Assembly (NCBI GenBank): GCA_003220535.1
Contig: QHSU01000054.1
Span: 124,001 to 188,000, forward strand
Reading direction: 5' to 3'
Length of the DNA: 64,000 nucleotides
DNA from: Candidatus Rokuibacteriota bacterium
GTDB taxonomy: Bacteria > Methylomirabilota > Methylomirabilia > Rokubacteriales > CSP1-6
Part shown: piece by piece, positions 13,716-22,088 of the stretch
How the letters are laid out: each line of letters opens with the position of its first letter
Numbering within the stretch: position 1 is the stretch's first letter
The notes under the pieces: generated by a model
Told to the model about the DNA's origin: nothing
The model's input: only the letters and a program-made list of their open reading frames with translations
Databases searched by the model: none
Made by a program: the position numbers and the translations under genes

Positions 13716-14915
13716 ATGAAGACCAGGCTGGCGGTACTGCTCGTGGGCGCGTCGCTCCTGGCGGCGGCGCCAGCGCTCGCGCAGAAGGCGCCGGGCGTGA
13801 CGGACACTGAAGTCGTCATCGGCCTGACGATGCCGCTGTCGGGCCCCGCCGCGGCGTGGAGCAACACCGGCGTGGCGATGGAGGCGTGGGCGCGGTACGT
13901 GAACGACCAGGGCGGCGTCCACGGTCGGAAGCTCAAGGTGCTCATGAAGGACGACGGCTACAATCCCGGCCGCGCCGTCACGAATCTCGAGGAGATGAAG
14001 GAGCAGGTGTTCATGAGCGTCGGGCTGCTCGGCTCGGCGATCCTTCAGGCCTCCAAGGACAAGGTCGCCGAGTTCAAGCTTCCGACCATCAACCCGTACG
14101 GCAACCCAGCGATCTGGGCGAAGCAACCGAAGGAAAAGCTCCGCTACGTGTTCGTCGCGTACACCGACTACCACGACGAGGGCGACTTCCTCGTCAGCCA
14201 CGCCGTCACCAAGCTGGGAGCCAGCAAGGTCGCCGTCTTCTACCAGAACGACGAGTACGGCAAGGGCGGCCTCGAGGGCGTGAATCGCGGCCTCAAGGGC
14301 CTCGGCGGCAAGGGCTCGCTCGCGACGACCGTCGCCTACGAGCTGACCGACCGCGAGATGGGCACCCACGCGCTCAAGCTAAAGGACTCGGGCGCGGACA
14401 CAGTGATCCTCTATTCGACGATCACCCACGGCGCGAACGTCATCAAGGAGATGGCCAAGGTCGGTTATCGGCCGAAGATCGTCTCCTCGTTCCCGCTGGG
14501 CGACTACTTCATCATGTACCGACTGCTCGGCGAGCTGTGGGAAGGCGCCCACTTCAACGCCCTCGGCGCGGCGGCGCTGGCGAACGACGCGCCTGCCAAG
14601 CCGATCCTCGAGATCCTGACCAAGTACGAGCCGAAGCTGGTCGGGAAGGAGAACACCGCGCTGGCCGGAGCCACCGCCATCATCCTGGCAGTGGAAGGGC
14701 TCAAGAAGGCCGGACGCAACCTCACGCGCGAGTCCTACGTCGAGGCCATGGAGCAGATCAAAGGCTTCACCACGATGGGGCTGACGCCTCCAATCACCTT
14801 TGGCCCGGGCCGTCGCCACGGACTCAACGCCGTCCGGATGCTTCGGGCGGAGAAAGCTGCGGACAACTCGTACGTCGAGGTCGTGCCGGCCCAGATCTTC
14901 CAGCCCCATTTCTAG
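13716..14915 (+). CDS. livK: Branched-chain amino acid type ABC transporter, periplasmic substrate-binding protein
   Basis: A 399-residue exported binding protein (periplasmic-binding fold type I). A clear Sec signal peptide occupies residues 1-22 (KTRLAVLLVGASLLAAAPALA, cleavage before Q23). The mature part opens with the family motif DTEVVIGLTMPLSGPAA and contains DDGYNPGRAVTNLEEM. The exact ligand (branched amino acid, amide, urea, aromatic acid) cannot be told; the adjacent acyl-CoA ligase hints at an organic acid. The Shine-Dalgarno AAGGAGGA is five bases before ATG 13716, the strongest in the operon, as expected for the most abundant component. Confidence 0.92.
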   Translation: MKTRLAVLLVGASLLAAAPALAQKAPGVTDTEVVIGLTMPLSGPAAAWSNTGVAMEAWARYVNDQGGVHGRKLKVLMKDDGYNPGRAVTNLEEMKEQVFMSVGLLGSAILQASKDKVAEFKLPTINPYGNPAIWAKQPKEKLRYVFVAYTDYHDEGDFLVSHAVTKLGASKVAVFYQNDEYGKGGLEGVNRGLKGLGGKGSLATTVAYELTDREMGTHALKLKDSGADTVILYSTITHGANVIKEMAKVGYRPKIVSSFPLGDYFIMYRLLGELWEGAHFNALGAAALANDAPAKPILEILTKYEPKLVGKENTALAGATAIILAVEGLKKAGRNLTRESYVEAMEQIKGFTTMGLTPPITFGPGRRHGLNAVRMLRAEKAADNSYVEVVPAQIFQPHF

Positions 14916-14965
14916 GATTCACGACCGGCGCGGGTGAGGGAGCGGCTTCACCCGCGCCGTACCCC

Positions 14966-15718
14966 ATGGCCGACCTGCTCGAGGTCAGGAATCTCTCGCT
15001 GAGCTTCGGCGGGATCAACGCGCTGCAGGACGTCGACGTCGCGATCGCCGAAGGCGAGACCCTTGCCGTCATCGGCCCCAACGGCTCGGGCAAGACGTCG
15101 TTGTTCAACTGCATCACCGGGATCTACCATCCGACAGCGGGGTCGATCGGCTTTCGCGGCGAAGCGCTCCTCGGCCGGTCGCCCGACGCGGTGACGCGGC
15201 TCGGCATCGCGCGGACGTTCCAGAACCTCCGTCTCTTCCACAACATGACCGTCCTCGACAACCTCATGGTCGGACGGCATCTCCACTTTCGAAAGAACTT
15301 CCTGGCGGCGGCGCTGCGCCTGCGCAGCGAGGAGATTCGTCACCGGCGCCGGTGCGAGGAAATCGTCGAGTTCCTCAACCTGGAGCCGGTGCGCAAGAGT
15401 CGCGTGGCCGATTGTCCCTACGGTATCCAGAAGCGTGTGGAGCTCGGGCGCGCCCTCGCCACCGAGCCGAAGCTCCTCCTCCTCGACGAGCCGGTGTCCG
15501 GGCTGACGCAGGAGGAGAAGGAAGAGTTCGCGTACTGGATTCACGAGATCCGGGGGCGCTTCGGGATCACGATCCTGCTGGTCGAACACGACCTTCGCGT
15601 TGCGTCTCGACTGGCCAGTCGGATGGTCGCCCTCGACCACGGCGTGAAGATCGCCGAAGGCACGCCCGCGGAGGTCCAGCGCCATCCCGAAGTCGTCAAG
15701 GCCTACCTGGGCGAATGA
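14966..15718 (+). CDS. livG: ABC transporter ATPase, LivG type
   Basis: A 250-residue cytoplasmic ATPase of a branched-chain amino acid type importer. Walker A is GPNGSGKT (about 37-44), Walker B LLLLDEP and the H-loop VEHDLR. The signature motif reads PYGIQKRVELGRAL in place of LSGGQ, as is usual for LivG proteins. The C-terminal EGTPAEVQRHPEVVKAYLGE is the LivG tail. ATG 14966 lies 50 bases after livK. The stop overlaps livF (ATGA). Confidence 0.93.
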   Translation: MADLLEVRNLSLSFGGINALQDVDVAIAEGETLAVIGPNGSGKTSLFNCITGIYHPTAGSIGFRGEALLGRSPDAVTRLGIARTFQNLRLFHNMTVLDNLMVGRHLHFRKNFLAAALRLRSEEIRHRRRCEEIVEFLNLEPVRKSRVADCPYGIQKRVELGRALATEPKLLLLDEPVSGLTQEEKEEFAYWIHEIRGRFGITILLVEHDLRVASRLASRMVALDHGVKIAEGTPAEVQRHPEVVKAYLGE

Positions 15719-16491
15719 CGACGCTGCTCCGTGTCTCATCCATCGAGACGCTCTACTTCGATCGGATCTATGCGTTATTCGGCGTATCGCTCGAGATCGA
15801 GGAGGGGGAGATCTTCACGGTCCTGGGCCCGAACGGGGCGGGCAAGACGACCTTGCTCCGGACGATCGCCGGCCTGCTCAAGGATCAGCCCAAGAAGGGC
15901 GAGATCCTGTTTCGCGGGCGACGGATCGACGGCTGGCAACCCGAGGCGGTCGCCCGACTCGGCATCGTCTATGTGCCCGAGGATCGCGGCCTCTTCAAAG
16001 AGCTAACCGTGGAGGAGAATCTTCGCTTGGGGCTCTGGGGGCGGCGCGACGACGGCGTGACGAAAGACCTCGAGTTCGTCTACGGTATGTTCCCGATCCT
16101 CCGCGAGCGCGCCCGCCAGCAAGCCGAGACCCTCTCGGGTGGCGAGCAGCAGATGCTGGCGCTCGGACGCGCGATGCTGCGGCGGCCGCGCCTGCTCATG
16201 CTCGACGAGCCGTCGCTGGGCCTGGCGCCCCGCGTCGCCAAGAGCGTGTACGAGGCGCTGGCGACGATCTCCCGGACGGGTACGACCATCCTGCTGGTGG
16301 AGCAGAACGCGCGGCTGGCGCTCGGGGTGGCGCGACGGGGCGCGATCCTCGAAGCGGGGCGCGTCGTGCTCGAGGGGACGGCGAAGGAGCTCGGCGACGA
16401 CGAGAACGTCCGGGAAGTTTATCTGGGCGTCGGGGCGACGGACGCCAGCGCCAAGGGGTGGCGACTCTACCGCAAGAGGAGGAGATGGTGA
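15715..16491 (+). CDS. livF: ABC transporter ATPase, LivF type
   Basis: A 258-residue second ATPase of the importer. Walker A GPNGAGKTTLLRTIAGL, a canonical LSGGEQQMLALGRA signature, Walker B LLMLDEPSLGL and the H-loop LVEQNARLAL. The stretch IVYVPEDRGLFKELTVEENL is typical of LivF. It extends about 20 residues beyond the usual end (after EVYLG), with a basic tail. Its stop shares a base with the ligase start (TGATG). Confidence 0.93.
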   Translation: MTTLLRVSSIETLYFDRIYALFGVSLEIEEGEIFTVLGPNGAGKTTLLRTIAGLLKDQPKKGEILFRGRRIDGWQPEAVARLGIVYVPEDRGLFKELTVEENLRLGLWGRRDDGVTKDLEFVYGMFPILRERARQQAETLSGGEQQMLALGRAMLRRPRLLMLDEPSLGLAPRVAKSVYEALATISRTGTTILLVEQNARLALGVARRGAILEAGRVVLEGTAKELGDDENVREVYLGVGATDASAKGWRLYRKRRRW

Positions 16492-18308
16492 TGGCCACCA
16501 CGGTTCGGGACGGGACGCGGAGCGTGCCGGCGTTGTTCGCGGAGCAGGTGGAGCGGCAAGGGGACCGGCTGGCGATCCGGTTCAAGGAGTACGGCATCTG
16601 GCATCGCGTCACGTGGCGCCAATACGGTGAAGAGGTCCACCGGGTGGCGGCGGCACTCCTGGCCTTCGGACTCAGGCATGGGGAAAATGTCGCCGTCCTG
16701 GCCGAAAACCGACCGGAGTGGCTCTATTGCCACCTCGGGATCCAGACGGTCGGCGGCGCCACGTGCGGCATCTATCCGACGTCGAGCCCCGACCAGGTCC
16801 ACTACCTGCTGAACCACTCCGAGGCGCGGCTCGTCTTCGTCGAGAACGAGGAGCAGCTCGACAAGGTCCTGGCGATCGTCGCGCAGACCCGTATCGAGCG
16901 AATCGTCGTCTGGGATGCGAAGGGGCTCTGGGGATTCAGCGACGAGCGGGTCAGCTTCCTCGAGGACTTCCTCAAGCAGGGAAAGACGTTCGACGAGACG
17001 CACGCCGCCGCGGTCGACGAGCGGCTGCGCGCCGTGGGCCCCGGGGACACCGCGATGATCATCTATACCTCGGGGACGACCGGGCCGCCGAAGGGGGCGA
17101 TGCTCGCGCACGGCGCGATCCTCTGGGTGACGCAGGCGTTCCTGTCGATCAACCCGGTGGACGAGAACGACGAGGTCGTCTCGTATCTTCCGTTCGCCCA
17201 CATCTACGAAAATCTGGTCTCGGTGTTCGGCCCGCTCCGCACGGGCTACGTGGTGAACTTCGTCGAGAGCCTGGACACGCTCTTCCAGAACCTCCGCGAG
17301 ATCTCTCCCACGTACTTCGCGAGCGTGCCGCGGATCTGGGAAAAGCTCGCGTCGACCGTCGATCTGCGCATGGCGGACTCGACGCGGCTCAAGCGCTCGA
17401 CGTACCGTCTGGCCGTGGCGATCGGGCGTCGCTACGCGCGGGCCAAGCTCGGCCAGGAGGGCGTGGCGATCCCGCTGGCGATCGCGTATCGCCTGGCCTA
17501 CTGGGCGGCCCTGGCGCCGCTCAAGCGGCGGCTCGGCTTCGACCGCACCCATCTCGCTGTGTGCGGCGCGGCGCCGGCGTCGCCGGAGCTGTTCGAGTAC
17601 TACCACGCCCTCGGGATCCCGCTCATCGAGGGATACGGGCTGACCGAGTCGACGGGCGTGATCTCCGTCAACCGCGTCGAGCGCCCACGCGTCGGAACGG
17701 TCGGGCAGCCGGTGCCCGGCATCGAGGTGGCGCTGGCCGATGACGGCGAGATCCTCACGCGCGGGCCCCACGTCTTCAAGGGCTACTTCAAGGACCCGGA
17801 GCTCACCGCGCAGACGGTCGACCGGGAAGGCTGGCTCCACACCGGCGACGTCGGCGCCTGGGAGGACGAATATCTCCGGATTATGGACCGCAAGAAGGAC
17901 ATCATCATCACCGCTGGCGGCAAGAACATCACGCCGGCCTACATCGAGAACAAGCTGAAGTTCAGCCCCTACATCCAGGACGCCGTGGTCGTCGGCGACA
18001 AGCGCAAGTACCTCGTGGCGCTCCTCCTCATCGACGAAGACAACGTGACGAAGTACGCGCAGGACCACCGGATTCCCTTCACCACCTTCCAGGACCTCAC
18101 GCAGAGCGCCGAGGTCGTGCGCCTGATCGACCGCGAGGTAGACGCGGTGAACAAGACCCTCTCCCAGGTGGAATCGATCAAGAAGTTCTCGCTGCTGCCG
18201 CGCCGGCTCTACGCAGAGGAGGGTGACGTGACGCCCACCATGAAGGTGAAGCGTCGGGCCCTGGAGCAGCGCTACACGGACGTGATCACGAGCCTGTACC
18301 GGGACTGA
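16491..18308 (+). CDS. Long-chain-type acyl-CoA synthetase (AMP-forming)
   Basis: A 605-residue adenylate-forming ligase that activates a carboxylic acid to its CoA thioester through an acyl-AMP. The P-loop is YTSGTTGPPKGAML, followed by YLPFAHIYE, the A5-type motif GYGLTEST and the hinge/C-domain DRKKDIIITAGGKNITP. ATG 16491 is chosen for the AGGAGGAG ribosome site seven bases upstream; it overlaps the livF stop. It lies inside the transporter operon, between livF and livM. This suggests that the imported compound is an aromatic, fatty or branched acid activated on entry. Substrate not determinable from sequence. Confidence 0.9.
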   Translation: MATTVRDGTRSVPALFAEQVERQGDRLAIRFKEYGIWHRVTWRQYGEEVHRVAAALLAFGLRHGENVAVLAENRPEWLYCHLGIQTVGGATCGIYPTSSPDQVHYLLNHSEARLVFVENEEQLDKVLAIVAQTRIERIVVWDAKGLWGFSDERVSFLEDFLKQGKTFDETHAAAVDERLRAVGPGDTAMIIYTSGTTGPPKGAMLAHGAILWVTQAFLSINPVDENDEVVSYLPFAHIYENLVSVFGPLRTGYVVNFVESLDTLFQNLREISPTYFASVPRIWEKLASTVDLRMADSTRLKRSTYRLAVAIGRRYARAKLGQEGVAIPLAIAYRLAYWAALAPLKRRLGFDRTHLAVCGAAPASPELFEYYHALGIPLIEGYGLTESTGVISVNRVERPRVGTVGQPVPGIEVALADDGEILTRGPHVFKGYFKDPELTAQTVDREGWLHTGDVGAWEDEYLRIMDRKKDIIITAGGKNITPAYIENKLKFSPYIQDAVVVGDKRKYLVALLLIDEDNVTKYAQDHRIPFTTFQDLTQSAEVVRLIDREVDAVNKTLSQVESIKKFSLLPRRLYAEEGDVTPTMKVKRRALEQRYTDVITSLYRD

Positions 18309-18310
18309 CG

Positions 18311-19291
18311 ATGGACCTGATCGAGTCGTACGCGCAGGACCTGCGCTTCGCGCGGCGATCCATCACACGGGTCCTGCTCGGGCTCCTGGTGGCGGCGCTC
18401 ATCGCGCTGCCGTGGGTCGTCCCCGACCACGTGGTGTTCCTGGGCACGTTGATCGCGCTCTACTCGATCGGGGTGATGGGCCAGAATCTCCTGATCGGCT
18501 ACACGGGCCAGATCTCGTTCGGGCAGGCCGGGTTCCTCGCGATCGGCGCCTTCGCCTTCGGGCACATGCGCATCTGGGGCGCGCCGTTCGTGGTCGCGCT
18601 CGCCGGCGCGGGCGCCATCGCGGCCCTGGCCGGTGTGGTCGTCGGCTTCCCGTCGCTCAGGCTCAAGGGGCCGTACCTGGCCATCGCGACGCTCGGCTTC
18701 GGCGTCGCTGTCTACCAGGTCTTCGTGAACTGGGAGATGCTCTCGGGTGGGCGCTCGGGCCTCTCGATCGCCAGGCTCAGGCCGATGCTCGGGCTCACGA
18801 GCACGCAGACCGTCTACTACGCGTACGTGCTGCTGCTCGCCGTCTTCACCGTGGCGACCTACAACATCATCTCCTCCTACGTCGGCCGGGCCTTCGTGGC
18901 GATTCGAGACTCGGACATCGCCGCTGAGGTCAACGGCATCAACCTGACGCGCTACAAGCTCCTGGCGTTCGCGATCTCGTCGTTCTACACGGGGGTCCAC
19001 GGCGCTCTGTACGCCCAGGTGCTCGGCCACATCGAGCCGCAGATCTTCAACATCGGCGAGTCGCTCACCCTGTTCGTCGCGGTGATCATCGGAGGCGTGG
19101 CGTCGATCGAGGGCTCGATCCTGGGCGCCGCCTTCGTCCTGCTCATCCCGAAAGTCCTGTCCGACTTCCGGGAGATGGTCCCGGTCGTCTACGGCGTCAC
19201 CATCCTCATCGTGCTCATCTTCGAGCCCCTCGGGCTGTTCGGCCGATGGCTCAAGGCCCGCCTGTACTTCCAGCTCTGGCCCTTCCGATGA
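18311..19291 (+). CDS. livM: ABC transporter permease, LivM type
   Basis: A 326-residue inner-membrane permease with about eight to ten hydrophobic segments from residue 20 to 315. Family motifs include NLLIGYTGQISFGQAGFLAIGA (given here in part: GYTGQISFGQAGF) and GRAFVAIRDSDIAAEVNGI, the cytoplasmic coupling loop for the ATPases. The C-terminal segment GVASIEGSILGAAFV is also typical. It starts two bases after the ligase stop. It would pair with LivH to form the channel. Confidence 0.93.
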   Translation: MDLIESYAQDLRFARRSITRVLLGLLVAALIALPWVVPDHVVFLGTLIALYSIGVMGQNLLIGYTGQISFGQAGFLAIGAFAFGHMRIWGAPFVVALAGAGAIAALAGVVVGFPSLRLKGPYLAIATLGFGVAVYQVFVNWEMLSGGRSGLSIARLRPMLGLTSTQTVYYAYVLLLAVFTVATYNIISSYVGRAFVAIRDSDIAAEVNGINLTRYKLLAFAISSFYTGVHGALYAQVLGHIEPQIFNIGESLTLFVAVIIGGVASIEGSILGAAFVLLIPKVLSDFREMVPVVYGVTILIVLIFEPLGLFGRWLKARLYFQLWPFR

Positions 19292-19309
19292 GGCCGCCTC
19301 TGGGTCGTC

Positions 19310-19326
19310 CGCCCGAACGTCGGGCG
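19310..19326. other. 7-bp perfect hairpin between livM and livH
   Basis: CGCCCGA (19310-19316) and TCGGGCG (19320-19326) pair perfectly around ACG in the 76-base livM-livH gap. There is no T-tract, so it is not an obvious terminator. It could adjust message stability between the two permease genes. Confidence 0.3.
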
Positions 19327-19367
19327 CCGAAGGCCCTGCGCAGGCGCCCCGGCGGCCAGTAGGAACG

Positions 19368-20249
19368 ATGGACAAGCTGCTCCAGTACACGCTGACCGGG
19401 TTCTCGGCCGGAAGTCTCTACGCCCTCGTGGCCCTGGGCGTGGTGCTGATCTACCGATCGACGCGCGTGCTGAACTTCGCCCACGGCGACATCGCGACGC
19501 TCGCCACGTTCGTGTCCTTCTCGCTGCTCACCAATCGCTACTCGTTCCCGCTCGCGCTGGCGGCGAGTCTCCTCGTCGGTGCGGCCGTCGGCATCGCGTT
19601 CTATTTCGGCGTGCTCGTGAAGGCCCAGCGTGAGGGCGCCAACCTCCTGGGAATGGTGATCCTGACCCTGGGGCTGGCGCTGATCATCCAGGGCGGGGTC
19701 GTCTGGTGGTGGGGCGCCGAGCCCGTGTCGCTGCCCTTTCCCATCTCTGACACGAAGACGTACCGGGTCGGACCGGTCGTCGTCAGTCAGCTCTCGATCG
19801 CGACAATGACGGCCGGGCTCGTCGGGAGCCTCCTGCTCTACCTGCTCGTGCAGAAGACGCGTCTGGGCCTCGCGATGCGGGCGACCTCGGAGAACGTGAT
19901 GGCCGCCCAGACCCTCGGGATCCCCACGCGGATGGTGCTGAGCGTGTCCTGGGGGGTCGCCTCGGCGCTCGGTGTCGTGGCGGGGATCTTTCTGGCGCCG
20001 GCGTTGCTGCTGGATCCGTTCTTCATGCTGGATCCCTTTCTCAAGGGCTTCGCGGCGGCCGTGCTCGGCGGACTGAACAGCCTGCCTGGCGCCGTGGTCG
20101 GTGCGGTCATTCTCGGGGTCGCCGAGAGCCTGACGGGAGCGTACATCAGCATCCAGTTCAAGAACACGCTCGCGTTCCTGATCATCATCGTCGTCCTCCT
20201 CCTTCGCCCCGAGGGTCTGCTCGGCAAAGAATTCAAGGAACGCGTCTAG
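19368..20249 (+). CDS. livH: ABC transporter permease, LivH type
   Basis: A 293-residue inner-membrane permease with about eight hydrophobic segments. It has the LivH patterns LYALVALGVVLIYRSTRVLNFAHGD (here in part: VLIYRSTRVLNFAHGD) and GLAMRATSENVMAAQTLGI, the coupling-loop region. The C-terminal VIIIVLLLRPEGLLG-like sequence is classic for LivH. It is the last gene of the transporter operon and follows livM by 76 bases, whereas most genes in the unit overlap or nearly do. Confidence 0.92.
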   Translation: MDKLLQYTLTGFSAGSLYALVALGVVLIYRSTRVLNFAHGDIATLATFVSFSLLTNRYSFPLALAASLLVGAAVGIAFYFGVLVKAQREGANLLGMVILTLGLALIIQGGVVWWWGAEPVSLPFPISDTKTYRVGPVVVSQLSIATMTAGLVGSLLLYLLVQKTRLGLAMRATSENVMAAQTLGIPTRMVLSVSWGVASALGVVAGIFLAPALLLDPFFMLDPFLKGFAAAVLGGLNSLPGAVVGAVILGVAESLTGAYISIQFKNTLAFLIIIVVLLLRPEGLLGKEFKERV

Positions 20250-20338
20250 CGGGCCGGGCCCCCCACGGCGTTTGCCACATGCCGGCGGTTCGTTTACACT
20301 CCGATGAACAGTGGTTCATTCGCCGGGAGGAGTCCTCG

Positions 20339-21094
20339 ATGGATCGTCCGATCGCCTACGACAAGCTCGCGCGGGAAGACCGCTTTGTCAGGATGCGCGC
20401 GCGCGAGGTCGCCGACCTCAAGGTCGCCCAGGGCTTCCCACCGTTCCCCGACCTGTCGAGCCGCGAGTCCATCAAGGAGCGCGTCCACGGAATCATGGTG
20501 GGCGAGCTGCAGGCGATGGAAGGGGCCGGCCGGACCGTATGCGACTTCCCCGACGCGCCGTGGGAGTTCACGATGGACATGGCACGGCAGGTGTGGGACG
20601 AGTCGCGGCACGTCGAGATCTACCTGAGGCTGCTCGAGCACCTCGGCGGATACGCCGGAGAGTTCCCGGAGACGACCATCCTCTGGCGCTGCGCGTGCGC
20701 CGAGGACGCCGCGGCTCGCGTCGCCGGAGTCAACCGCGGCCTCGAGGGGCTGGCGTGCGACGTCTTCAATCAGCTCGTGCACATCGCCAGGAAGATCGGC
20801 GATCCGATCCTCGAGCGCGCTGTCGACTTCGTCCTGGCCGACGAGATCACGCACGTCCGCATGGGCTCGAAGTGGCTCACCAAGCTGACCGAAGGCGACC
20901 CCGAGCGGCGGCGGCGGGCGATCGAGTTCCAGGAGAGCATCGACGAGCGCTTCAACCTCGGCGGGATTCGCCGCGAAGGCGAGCACGACGTGGTGTCGAT
21001 CTCGATCGCGACGGACGTGCGCCGCATGGCCGGTTTCACCGACGAAGAGATCGAGCGTTTGATCAAGACGACCCAGCGGTCTCAGGTCTACTAG
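20339..21094 (+). CDS. DUF455-type ferritin-like protein
   Basis: A 251-residue soluble helical protein of the DUF455 family, related to the MiaE/ferritin-like diiron fold. Candidate metal ligands are E in GELQAMEGAGRT, the E-x-x-H of WDESRHVEIY and the E-x-x-H of LADEITHVRMG, giving the two half-sites of a carboxylate-bridged diiron centre. Function in the family is largely unknown (hydroxylase or oxidase likely). ATG 20339 is favoured over 20279, as GGGAGGAG precedes it. It is followed four bases later by a second protein with a similar E-x-x-H helix. Confidence 0.75.
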   Translation: MDRPIAYDKLAREDRFVRMRAREVADLKVAQGFPPFPDLSSRESIKERVHGIMVGELQAMEGAGRTVCDFPDAPWEFTMDMARQVWDESRHVEIYLRLLEHLGGYAGEFPETTILWRCACAEDAAARVAGVNRGLEGLACDVFNQLVHIARKIGDPILERAVDFVLADEITHVRMGSKWLTKLTEGDPERRRRAIEFQESIDERFNLGGIRREGEHDVVSISIATDVRRMAGFTDEEIERLIKTTQRSQVY

Positions 21095-21098
21095 CCTC

Positions 21099-22082
21099 GT
21101 GCCGCAGCCCCTGGAAGGAACCTTCAGCGCCGATCATTCTGCTCGCCTGCTGCGGAACTACCGCTTCGTCGTCGAGCGCACGCTGCGGGCGCTCGGCGGA
21201 TGGATCGCGCTCACGCCCGAGCTCTCCGCGAAGCTCCTCATGGGTCGGCACGTCTGGGACCTCGCCCAGCAGTGCGATGCGTTCGGCCAGCGTCTCCCCG
21301 AGCTGCGCGCCCATGCTCACGCCTCCGAGGCCGCCAATCCGGCCGTCGCCGCGTTCATGGACTGCCTCGAAGACGCGGAAGGGCCCGACCAGACCATCGA
21401 GCGGCTGGTGGGCGTGTACGGCGTCCTCAAGCCACACCTCCTCGCGACGTACCGCAGTCATCTGGCCCGCGCCAACGCGGTCTACGAGCCGCCGACCCGC
21501 CGTATCCTGGCGCGCTGCATCGATGACGAGCGGCGGCACATCGCGGCGGGCGCCACCATCCTGCGCCATCTCGGGAGCGATCCATCGGCGGCGGCGCGAG
21601 CCGCGGCGCGGCAGAAACGCCTCGACGAGCTGTTGGCCGCCGCCGGCGGCGTGACGGGCGCCGGGCTCCCGGCAGACCCGGCGGCCGAGATCGAGGCGCC
21701 GCGACCCGACCTCTCCGACGACGCGCGTGAGTTCATCCGGCTGGAGAAAGCAATGGCCGCGTGGGCCATTCCCGAGGGGCTCGAGGACGCCCAACGGTCG
21801 TTCGCGGAGGCCCTCGTGAAGGGCGACGAGAATTCGGCGCGTGGTTGGCTCGTGCCCGGCGTGGTCGTCGAGAATACGGCGTGGGCTCTGCTTCGTGATG
21901 GCCGGTACTCCCGCCACGCAACCGTCGCGTTCGCGCGGCTCGGCCATCAGCGACTCGTCAAGACGCGGCTCGACGGCCCCTCGAGCTCCGCGGTGGTGCT
22001 GGCCCGCTGGGCCTCCTCCCAGGACGGCTGGCGCGTTGCCGCGCTCGATGTCACCGGTCGCGGTACCGCTCGCCCGGCCTGA
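21099..22082 (+). CDS. Uncharacterised protein, possible ferritin-like N-terminal half
   Basis: A 327-residue protein (GTG 21099) that I do not recognise with certainty. Residues 15-160 are helical. GRHVWDLAQQCDAFGQRLPEL (about 49-69, shown as HVWDLAQQCDAFGQRL) and CIDDERRHI (E144-x-x-H147) resemble the helices of the DUF455 neighbour, so it may be a diverged ferritin-like paralogue. After an Ala/Pro-rich linker (about 170-205), the C-terminal about 110 residues have strand patterns that could be an NTF2/SnoaL-like barrel. It is four bases after the DUF455 gene and seven before the biotin carboxylase. No signal peptide. Confidence 0.6.
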   Translation: MPQPLEGTFSADHSARLLRNYRFVVERTLRALGGWIALTPELSAKLLMGRHVWDLAQQCDAFGQRLPELRAHAHASEAANPAVAAFMDCLEDAEGPDQTIERLVGVYGVLKPHLLATYRSHLARANAVYEPPTRRILARCIDDERRHIAAGATILRHLGSDPSAAARAAARQKRLDELLAAAGGVTGAGLPADPAAEIEAPRPDLSDDAREFIRLEKAMAAWAIPEGLEDAQRSFAEALVKGDENSARGWLVPGVVVENTAWALLRDGRYSRHATVAFARLGHQRLVKTRLDGPSSSAVVLARWASSQDGWRVAALDVTGRGTARPA

Positions 22083-22088
22083 GCCTCG

